A stretch of DNA of 64,000 bases from Stutzerimonas stutzeri (GTDB lineage: Bacteria > Pseudomonadota > Gammaproteobacteria > Pseudomonadales > Pseudomonadaceae). Shown one piece after another: positions 57,507-64,000 of this stretch. Under the pieces are notes generated by a model. The model was not told the DNA's origin. It made no database searches and was given only the letters and a program-made list of their open reading frames with translations. Within the stretch, counting starts at the first letter, position 1; each line of letters begins with the position of its first letter. Where the stretch lies: assembly GCF_002890915.1 (NCBI RefSeq), contig NZ_POUT01000001.1, forward strand, positions 372,001-436,000, given 5' to 3'. Made by a program: the position numbers and the translations under genes.

Positions 57507-58358
57507 TCAGCGCAGCAACAGCAGCGGGGTATTGGTCGTGCGGATCATGCCGGTGGTGGTACTGCCGACGAAGAACTGGCGGATCCGCGAATGGCCGTAG
57601 GCGCCCATCACCAGCAGATCGATGCCGTGCTCGGCCTGATAGGCATGCAGCGCCGGCTCCACCTCCCCGTTGCGCATGGCGACATGCGCCTCGAAACCGC
57701 TGGCACTCAACCTGTCGCGTGCGGCCTCCAACTGGGCACGGGCGTCGTCGGTCTCGGCGCCGACCATCACCAGGTGAATCGGCAAACCGCTGAATAACGG
57801 GCTGGCGGCCAGCATCTCGACGCCCTTGTGGCTGGTGGCGCTGCCGTCGAAGGCCAGCATCACGCTGCGCGGCACCTCGAAACTGCCGGGCGTGACCAGG
57901 ATCGGGCGATGCAGCGCGCGGATCACGTTTTCCAGCTGGCTGCCGATGTGCCGGATGGCATCGCCACTGTCCTCGCCCTGGCGGCCGATCACCAGCAGGC
58001 GGGTCTCGTCCTGCAGTTCGTACAGCGTCTCGACCAGATCGCCGTGCCGCTGCCGGCACTCCGGTTGCGCGCTGCCGGCCGCGATCGCCCGCTGTCGCGC
58101 CGCATCCAGTAGCAGCCGGCCTTCTTCCAGCGCCAGCTTGGCGCGCTTCTCGTCCAGCGTCGCCAGCTCGTGCAGGAGGAATTCCCGGCTGCCCAGGCCG
58201 ATGATGCCGCTGAGGTCGCCCGACACCGGATATTGCTGCCGGTCCAGCACATGCAGCAGAGTCAGCGGCGCCCCCAGGCGCTGGCTGGCCCAGACCGCGC
58301 AGTCGCCGACCGCCGCAGCCTGTGGGGAACCGTCGATACACGCCATTACGTGGGTCAT
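57507..58358 (-). CDS. Tandem universal stress protein
   Basis: A 283-residue protein with two UspA domains. The ATP-binding motif G-x2-G-x9-G-S/T is present in both: GRQGEDSGDAIRHIGS in the first and GAYGHSRIRQFFVGST in the second. It follows the SulP permease gene by 13 bases on the same strand, so co-transcription is near certain; Usp partners may regulate the permease in response to nucleotide state. Confidence 0.9.
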   Translation of the reverse strand: MTHVMACIDGSPQAAAVGDCAVWASQRLGAPLTLLHVLDRQQYPVSGDLSGIIGLGSREFLLHELATLDEKRAKLALEEGRLLLDAARQRAIAAGSAQPECRQRHGDLVETLYELQDETRLLVIGRQGEDSGDAIRHIGSQLENVIRALHRPILVTPGSFEVPRSVMLAFDGSATSHKGVEMLAASPLFSGLPIHLVMVGAETDDARAQLEAARDRLSASGFEAHVAMRNGEVEPALHAYQAEHGIDLLVMGAYGHSRIRQFFVGSTTTGMIRTTNTPLLLLR

Positions 58359-58371
58359 TTCGTCCTCCTGG

Positions 58372-59859
58372 TCAGTGACTCATGAGCTTGTCGATGGCAT
58401 CGGGTTTGTCATGCACCCCAAAGCGGTCGACGATGGTCGCGCTGGCCTCGTTCAGGCCCAGCACCTCGACCTCGGTGCCCTCGCGACGGAACTTGAGCAC
58501 CACCTTGTCCAGCGCGGATACCGCAGTGATGTCCCAGAAATGCGCGCGGGACAGGTCGATGGTCACCTTGCCCAGCGCCTCCTTGAAATCGAACGCCGCA
58601 GTGAACTTGTCCGAGGAGCTGAAGAACACCTGCCCCACCACCCGGTAGCTACGCTGATTGCCGGCGGCGTCCGGTTCGGAGTCGATGGCCAGGTAGTGAC
58701 CCACCTTGTTGGCGAAGAACATCGCCGCCAGCAGCACACCGGCGAATACACCGTAGGCCAGGTTGTGGGTGAACACCACGACGACCACGGTGACCACCAT
58801 GACGATATTAGTCGAGAGCGGGTAGCGCTTGAGGTTGCGCAGCGAATCCCAGCTGAAGGTGCCGATGGATACCATGATCATCACCGCCACCAGCGCCGCC
58901 ATGGGAATCCGGCTGACCCAGTCGCTGAAGAACACCACCAGCAGCAACAGCACCACCCCGGCGACCAGTGTCGACAGGCGCGTGCGGCCACCGGATTTCA
59001 CGTTGATCACCGATTGGCCGATCATCGCGCAGCCGGCCATGCCGCCGAACAGGCCGGAGGCGATGTTGGCGATGCCCTGGCCCTTGCACTCGCGGTTCTT
59101 GTCGCTGCCGGTGTCGGTCAGCTCGTCGACGATGGTCGCGGTCATCAGCGACTCCAGCAGGCCGACCACTGCCAGCGCGGCGGAATACGGGAAGATGATC
59201 GCCAGGGTCTCGAAGGTCAGCGGCACCTGCGGCCAGAGGAAGACCGGCAGGGTATCGGGCAGCTCGCCCATGTCGCCGACGGTGCGGATATCCAGGCCCA
59301 GGTAGATCGCCACCGCGGTCATCGAAAGGATGCACACCAGCGGCGAAGGAATGACCTTGCCGAGCTTCGGCACACGGGGGAACAGGTAGATGATGCCCAG
59401 GCCCCCCGCCGTCATCGCGTAGACGTGCCAGGTGACGTTGGTCAGTTCCGGCAGCTGGGCCATGAAGATCAGGATCGCCAGGGCGTTGACGAAGCCGGTG
59501 ACCACCGAGCGCGAGACGAAGCGCATCAGCGAACCGAGCCGCAGGTAGCCGGCGCCGATCTGCAGCACACCGCACAACAGAGTCGCCGCCAGCAGGTACT
59601 GCAGGCCGTGCTCGCGCACCAGCGTCACCATCAGCAGCGCCATGGCACCGGTGGCGGCCGAAATCATGCCCGGGCGGCCGCCGACGAACGCGATCACCAC
59701 CGCGATGCAGAACGACGCGTACAGGCCGACCCGCGGGTCGACCCCGGCAATGATGGAAAAGGCGATGGCCTCGGGAATCAGCGCCAGGGCCACGACGAGC
59801 CCGGACAGCAGGTCGCCACGGACGTTGGAGAACCAGTTCTGTTTGAGTGTATGCAGCAT
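58372..59859 (-). CDS. SulP-family anion permease with STAS domain (bicarbonate or sulphate)
   Basis: A 495-residue inner-membrane transporter with about 10-12 hydrophobic segments and a C-terminal STAS domain (about 400-490; [21 protein letters not shown]). [21 protein letters not shown] is the SulP signature region. It resembles the BicA-like branch that carries bicarbonate; sulphate remains possible. Start MLHTLKQ at 59859 is the family-like start, with a longer frame to 59961 unlikely. Co-transcribed with the UspA gene. Confidence 0.87.
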   Translation of the reverse strand: MLHTLKQNWFSNVRGDLLSGLVVALALIPEAIAFSIIAGVDPRVGLYASFCIAVVIAFVGGRPGMISAATGAMALLMVTLVREHGLQYLLAATLLCGVLQIGAGYLRLGSLMRFVSRSVVTGFVNALAILIFMAQLPELTNVTWHVYAMTAGGLGIIYLFPRVPKLGKVIPSPLVCILSMTAVAIYLGLDIRTVGDMGELPDTLPVFLWPQVPLTFETLAIIFPYSAALAVVGLLESLMTATIVDELTDTGSDKNRECKGQGIANIASGLFGGMAGCAMIGQSVINVKSGGRTRLSTLVAGVVLLLLVVFFSDWVSRIPMAALVAVMIMVSIGTFSWDSLRNLKRYPLSTNIVMVVTVVVVVFTHNLAYGVFAGVLLAAMFFANKVGHYLAIDSEPDAAGNQRSYRVVGQVFFSSSDKFTAAFDFKEALGKVTIDLSRAHFWDITAVSALDKVVLKFRREGTEVEVLGLNEASATIVDRFGVHDKPDAIDKLMSH

Positions 59860-60154
59860 CGGTATATCCAGAGCAAAAGCACCGACTTGCAGACCACGGG
59901 AATGGCCGGCAGCGATACAAGGCGAGTTTTCAGTTCGGAATTCGATCAGCTGTCCATGCATGGGACGGACAGCAGCGTACGACCGCCTCCATGACAGGCA
60001 GTCGCAGGGTGACGCGGGGGCGGAGCGCTATGGCGGACTGGGCAGCCAGGTCATGGGCGATACGGGCTCTCGTCGGGGCTATTTAGCGGAAGAATCGTGC
60101 CAGGGGCCGGCATTCTATTCGCAATGGCCCCGCCTTGACGACCGCCAGGGCCCT

Positions 60155-61360
60155 CTAGGACCAGAAGTCATCCAGGTCAGTGAAGCCCCAGGCAGCCGGA
60201 TCTTCCCGGCCGACGATGCGGTCGCTGCAGTGTCTGCTGGACAGATCCAGCTCCTCTTGCGGTATCGCCGCCCGGGTGCGGGAGGAAAAGAACAGCTTCA
60301 GCCGCGGCGCGGTCAGTTGCTCGGGATTGTGCTCGATGACGACACCGAGCCGGCCCGATTGCAAGCGCACCAGTGAGCCCAGCGGATAGATGCCGACCGT
60401 GCGCACGAACGCGTGCAACAGGTGCGTGTCGAAATGCCCCTTCCACTGCGCCATCCGGGCCAGCGAGCCCGACGCGTCCCACGCGGCCTTGTAGGGACGG
60501 TTGGAGGTGATCGCGTCGTAGACATCGCAGATGGCACCCATCCGCGCCAGTTGGCTGATCTGCTCACCCGCCAGCCCATGTGGATAGCCGCTGCCATCGA
60601 CCTTTTCATGGTGATGCAGGCAGACGTCCAATACCGCCGCGGAAACGGCCGTTTCCGCGGTAAGCAGCATGGCATGCCCGCGCTCGGGGTGGCTGCGCAT
60701 GATCGCGTACTCGTCATCGCTCAGCTTGCCGGGCTTGTTCAGCACGTCGAGCGGCATGGCCATCTTGCCGATATCGTGCAGCAAGCCAGCCATTCCCGCT
60801 TCCTGGACCTCGTCCTCGCTCATGCCCAGTTGCCGTGCCAGCGCCACCATCAGCACACAGACCGCCACCGAATGCATATAGGTGTATTCGTCCCGGGTCT
60901 TCAACCGCGCCAAGCCCAGCAGGGCCGAGCTATTGCGCACCAAAGAATCGGAAATCTGTTCGACCAGCGGCAGGCACTGCTGCGGATCGACCGCCTGCCC
61001 CAGGCGCGCCTCGTTGAACAACGAAGTCACCTGCTCCCGGGAACGTTTGAGCAATAGCCTTGCACGTTGAAGTTCATCCCTGACGCTACAGCGCTGCGGT
61101 TGCCCACGCGGTGCACTGGGCTGCTCCTCCGTCACCGCTGCCAGCACCTCCTCCGGCGCGGCAGGCGCGAAAACGACATCCAGGCCTTTTTTCACGTCGA
61201 TCCAGACAGCCTTGACGCCACTGCCGCGCAAGGCCTGCAGATCCGCCGGATCGCTCAGCAAGAATTTGCTGCGCCAGAACGGGTGATCGAACCAGCTCCC
61301 CTCGAGCGCATGAACGTACATCCCGAAGCGGAGCTGGCTGACAAGAATCTTCCTGAGCAA
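60155..61360 (-). CDS. HD-GYP domain cyclic-di-GMP phosphodiesterase
   Basis: A 401-residue protein with an N-terminal DUF3391 domain (about 1-130) and an HD-GYP domain (about 150-320). Metal and signature residues: HSVAVCVLMVALAR, LLHDIGKM, RSHPERGH, LHHHEKVDGSGYPHGL and YDAITSNRPYK. It hydrolyses c-di-GMP. The start is TTG at 61358-61360 with GAGG upstream. It is divergent from dctB across an AT-rich spacer with two TGATATCA palindromes. Confidence 0.9.
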   Translation of the reverse strand: MLRKILVSQLRFGMYVHALEGSWFDHPFWRSKFLLSDPADLQALRGSGVKAVWIDVKKGLDVVFAPAAPEEVLAAVTEEQPSAPRGQPQRCSVRDELQRARLLLKRSREQVTSLFNEARLGQAVDPQQCLPLVEQISDSLVRNSSALLGLARLKTRDEYTYMHSVAVCVLMVALARQLGMSEDEVQEAGMAGLLHDIGKMAMPLDVLNKPGKLSDDEYAIMRSHPERGHAMLLTAETAVSAAVLDVCLHHHEKVDGSGYPHGLAGEQISQLARMGAICDVYDAITSNRPYKAAWDASGSLARMAQWKGHFDTHLLHAFVRTVGIYPLGSLVRLQSGRLGVVIEHNPEQLTAPRLKLFFSSRTRAAIPQEELDLSSRHCSDRIVGREDPAAWGFTDLDDFWS

Positions 61361-61448
61361 AGCGGACCTCGACTAGCTGCGGGCGGCCCAGGCCGACCCG
61401 TACAAGCAATCCCTGCTCGACACGATACGAATCGCCAGAGTATATCGA

Positions 61449-61467
61449 TGATATCATTTTGATATCA
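61449..61467. promoter_or_regulatory. Tandem TGATATCA palindromes between the HD-GYP gene and dctB
   Basis: Two perfect 8-bp palindromes, 61449-61456 and 61460-61467, separated by TTT, with centres 11 bp apart. They lie in the only AT-rich stretch of a divergent spacer in a 67% GC genome, so they look like a dimeric or paired operator. Confidence 0.55.
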
Positions 61468-61581
61468 AACAGTGTCCACACGAAACCAAAGGTCTTGTGC
61501 GGACCGCTACCTTCAGACCTGCACAGGGCCCGGCTTTCGCTTAACATCGTCGCCTCCTTCCGCGAGCGCCACAGGCCTGCA

Positions 61582-63336
61582 ATGTCCAGCCGTCTGCGTG
61601 TCATCCTGATCGTTGCGCTGATCCTCGTCGGCCTGCTGCTCAGCATGTACTGGGCCGGCCGCCTCGCCGAGGAGCGCGCCTGGGCCGAGCGCGGCCAGGA
61701 AGCACGCGGGCAGCTGGAGCTCTATGCCCAGGCGATCCATACCCAGGTCGAACGCTTCCGCTCGGTGCCGGCGTTGCTGGCACTGGACAGCGACATCCAG
61801 GCCCTGCTCGCCGCGCCTAACGACCAGCAGCTGCGCAAACGGCTCAATCGGCGCCTGGAGCAGCAGAACCATGCGGCCGGTTCCTCGGTGCTGTATTTGC
61901 TCGACCGCCAAGGCGAAACCATCGCTGCCAGCAACTGGCGCGACTGGAGCAGCTTCGTCGGCTACAACTACGCCTTCCGCCCGTATTTCCGCGATGCGCT
62001 GGCGAACGACAGCGGCCGCTACTTCGCCGTCGGCGTGACCACCGGCATCCCCGGCTACTTCCTCTCCAGTTCGGTGAAGAATGCCGCCGGCGAGGTGATC
62101 GGCGTGCTGGTGGTCAAGCTCGAACTGGAAGACATGCAGCGCAGCTGGGCCGGCCAGTCGGGCATCCTGCTGATCGCCGATTCGCTGGACATCGTCATCC
62201 TCACCAACCGCCCCGCCTGGCGCTTCCGCCACCTGCGCCCGCTCAGCGACGAGGTACGCAGCCGCCTGGTGGCTGCCCGCCGCTACGCCGAGCAGACCCT
62301 GCAGCCGTTGCAGAGCACGCGCCTGCAAGCGCTCGGCGAAGGCAGCGAGCGGCGCCAGGTGGACGGTCCCGACGGGCGGCGCGACTATCTCTGGCAAAGC
62401 CTGCAGTTGCCGGAAGAGGACTGGACCCTGCACCTGCTGCAGGAACCGCAGTCGGTGGTCGCCAGCGTGCGCAGCTATCGACTGGCCGCCGCCGGCGTGT
62501 GGATGACCCTGGCCTTCCTGCTGCTCTACCTGGCCCAGCGGCGCAAGACCCGCCGCGTCGAGCAGCGCAGCCGCAGCGAACTGGAACGGCTGGTGCACGA
62601 GCGCACCCGTGAGCTGCGCACCGCCCAGGACGAGCTGGTGCACGCCGCGCGCATGGCCGCGCTGGGGCAGATGTCCGCGGCGCTGGCCCACGAGATCAAC
62701 CAGCCGCTGACCGCCCTGCGCATGCAGCTGGCCAGCCTGCGCCTGCTGCTCGACAGCGGCCGCGACACCGAGGTGCGCGAAGGCCTGGGCCACGTCGAGG
62801 GGCTACTCGAACGCATGGCCGCGCTGACCGGCCACCTGAAGACCTTCGCCCGCAAGAGCCCGGCTGGGCTGCCCCAGCGCCTGAGCCTGGCCGAGGTGCT
62901 GGAGCAGGCGCTGCAGTTGCTGGCACCGCGCATCCGCAGCGAGCAGGTCGAGGTGTTCCGCCAGGTACCGGCCGAGGCCTGGGTCAGCGGCGATGCCATC
63001 CGCCTCGAGCAGGTGCTGATCAACCTGCTGCACAACGCCCTGGACGCCATGGCCGGACGCCCGCAGCGGCGCCTGCGCATCCTCTGCCAGCGCGTCGGCG
63101 ACGCTTGGCGGCTCAGCGTCGCCGACAATGGCGGCGGCATCGCCGGCGAGCACCTGGAGCAGGTGTTCGAGCCCTTCTTCACCACCAAGCCGGTGGGCCA
63201 GGGCCTGGGCCTGGGCCTGGCGGTGTCCTACGGCATCGTCCGCGATCTCGGCGGCAGCCTCGAGGCGCACAACGACGACCAGGGTGCGGTGTTCACCCTG
63301 ACATTGCCGGCTGTCGAGCTGCACGCCGCCGGGTAA
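61582..63336 (+). CDS. dctB: C4-dicarboxylate sensor histidine kinase DctB
   Basis: A 584-residue membrane kinase. First membrane segment about residues 5-25, a periplasmic double PDC sensor (about 30-290; the FRPYFRDAL and [10 protein letters not shown] patches resemble succinate-binding DctB), a second membrane segment (about 295-315), a coiled coil, the H-box [16 protein letters not shown] and the ATPase domain with [12 protein letters not shown] and [11 protein letters not shown]. It is followed 34 bases later by dctD. Start ATG 61582 chosen as the first before the hydrophobic segment. Confidence 0.9.
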   Translation: MSSRLRVILIVALILVGLLLSMYWAGRLAEERAWAERGQEARGQLELYAQAIHTQVERFRSVPALLALDSDIQALLAAPNDQQLRKRLNRRLEQQNHAAGSSVLYLLDRQGETIAASNWRDWSSFVGYNYAFRPYFRDALANDSGRYFAVGVTTGIPGYFLSSSVKNAAGEVIGVLVVKLELEDMQRSWAGQSGILLIADSLDIVILTNRPAWRFRHLRPLSDEVRSRLVAARRYAEQTLQPLQSTRLQALGEGSERRQVDGPDGRRDYLWQSLQLPEEDWTLHLLQEPQSVVASVRSYRLAAAGVWMTLAFLLLYLAQRRKTRRVEQRSRSELERLVHERTRELRTAQDELVHAARMAALGQMSAALAHEINQPLTALRMQLASLRLLLDSGRDTEVREGLGHVEGLLERMAALTGHLKTFARKSPAGLPQRLSLAEVLEQALQLLAPRIRSEQVEVFRQVPAEAWVSGDAIRLEQVLINLLHNALDAMAGRPQRRLRILCQRVGDAWRLSVADNGGGIAGEHLEQVFEPFFTTKPVGQGLGLGLAVSYGIVRDLGGSLEAHNDDQGAVFTLTLPAVELHAAG

Positions 63337-63370
63337 ACTGCCGCGGCGAGCGGCCGAGCGAGGATCGACA

Positions 63371-64000
63371 ATGGGCGGGCAGGTAATCTTCATCGACGAC
63401 GAGGCGGCGATCCGCCAGGCGGTGCAGCAATGGCTGGAGCTGTCCGGCTTCAGCGTGCGCACCTTCGCCCGCGCCCGCGACGGGCTGGCGGCGCTCGGCC
63501 GCGACTTCCCCGGCGTACTGATCAGCGACGTGCGCATGCCCGACCTCGACGGCCTCGGCCTGCTGGAACAGCTGGTGGCGCTGGATGCCGACCTGCCAGT
63601 GATCATGGTCACCGGCCACGGCGACGTGCCCATGGCGGTGCAGGCGCTGCGCCAGGGCGCCTACGACTTCATCGAGAAACCCTTCACCCCCGAGCGCCTG
63701 CTCGACAGCGTGCGCCGCGCCATGGACAAGCGCCGGCTGGTCTGCGAGAACCGCCAGCTGCGCGAGCAGTTCGCCCGCAAGGGGCGCATCGAATCGCAGC
63801 TGCTCGGCGTCTCGCGGGCCATGGAAACCCTGCGCCGGCAGGTGCTGGAATTGGCCGGCACCGACGTCAACGTGCTGATCCGCGGCGAGACCGGCAGCGG
63901 CAAGGAACAGGTCGCGCGCTGCCTGCACGACTTCAGCCCGCGCGCCGGCGGCCCCTTCGTCGCGCTCAACTGCGCGGCGATCCCGGAAACCATCTTCGAG
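63371..64000 (+). CDS. dctD: C4-dicarboxylate response regulator DctD (cut by the window end)
   Basis: 210 residues are visible. Receiver domain with acidic pocket (FIDDEAA), phospho-acceptor Asp in [12 protein letters not shown], and Lys in IEKPF; then the start of the sigma-54 interaction domain with Walker [10 protein letters not shown]. The DNA-binding end lies outside. It would activate sigma-54 promoters of dicarboxylate uptake genes on signal from DctB. GAGG lies upstream of the ATG. Confidence 0.92.
   Translation, partial: MGGQVIFIDDEAAIRQAVQQWLELSGFSVRTFARARDGLAALGRDFPGVLISDVRMPDLDGLGLLEQLVALDADLPVIMVTGHGDVPMAVQALRQGAYDFIEKPFTPERLLDSVRRAMDKRRLVCENRQLREQFARKGRIESQLLGVSRAMETLRRQVLELAGTDVNVLIRGETGSGKEQVARCLHDFSPRAGGPFVALNCAAIPETIFE

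Overview
The window is about 67% GC, densely coded, and looks chromosomal from the family Pseudomonadaceae, most probably the Pseudomonas stutzeri (Stutzerimonas) group. The reasons are: an ectoine/hydroxyectoine operon ectA-ectB-ectC-ectD-ask whose EctD reads very like the P. stutzeri enzyme; hexR divergent from zwf; split pyruvate carboxylase pycA/pycB beside a LysR regulator; a CadR/CadA pair with the Pseudomonas-type MerR operator; dctB-dctD; and a selenocysteine formate dehydrogenase cluster. Species is inferred from memory of these families, not from a search.

Layout. 1-3.1 kb: a truncated PDC/PAS sensor kinase divergent from a periplasmic solute-binding protein. 3.2-9.5 kb (minus strand): two co-directional units, pycA-pycB, and after a terminator sbtA, a PII-like gene, glsA and a beta-carbonic anhydrase; together a bicarbonate uptake, interconversion and carboxylation neighbourhood. 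9.8-10.7 kb: LysR regulator. 11-13.8 kb: CadA P-type ATPase and divergent cadR, whose 3' end runs into a 164-bp inverted-repeat element. 13.9-16.7 kb: a small protein, hexR, and zwf with a HexR-type operator between them; pgl and eda do not follow zwf. 17.3-22.2 kb: ectABC, a large inverted repeat, ectD and a dedicated aspartate kinase. 22.3-26.8 kb: trhP and a PAS/GGDEF/EAL protein.

27-38.3 kb is an accessory-looking catabolic island. The minus-strand arm holds an enolase-superfamily dehydratase, tctCBA, a DapA-family lyase/dehydratase, a D-2-hydroxyacid dehydrogenase and an FMN 2-hydroxyacid dehydrogenase. The divergent plus-strand arm holds a LacI regulator, an IlvD/Edd-family dehydratase and a fumarylacetoacetase-family hydrolase. 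Three copies of a LacI-type operator lie between the arms. This fits uptake and breakdown of a sugar acid that I cannot identify.

38.4-45.3 kb: uvrD, an orphan TRAP binding lipoprotein, a Tim44-domain protein, an alpha/beta hydrolase, ohr and an AraC regulator. 45.5-55.3 kb is the selenium region: fdnG with an in-frame UGA (Sec197) and a clear SECIS hairpin, fdnH, fdnI, fdhE, selA, selB and, after an unrecognised small gene, the selenocysteine tRNA. selD and fdhD are not in the window. Directly beyond selC lies a translationally coupled pair, a DsrE-like protein and a GcvH-like lipoyl-carrier protein, then cfa. 57.5-64 kb: a UspA protein and a SulP anion permease, an HD-GYP phosphodiesterase, and dctB-dctD (dctD truncated by the window end).

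The observations most worth following are the DsrE/GcvH-like pair beside selC, a possible CRP/Vfr-controlled small RNA downstream of selB, the LacI-controlled sugar-acid island, the bicarbonate module beside pyruvate carboxylase, and the cadR gene whose stop codon was replaced by a repeat element. No CRISPR array, prophage, integrase or complete insertion sequence was seen.
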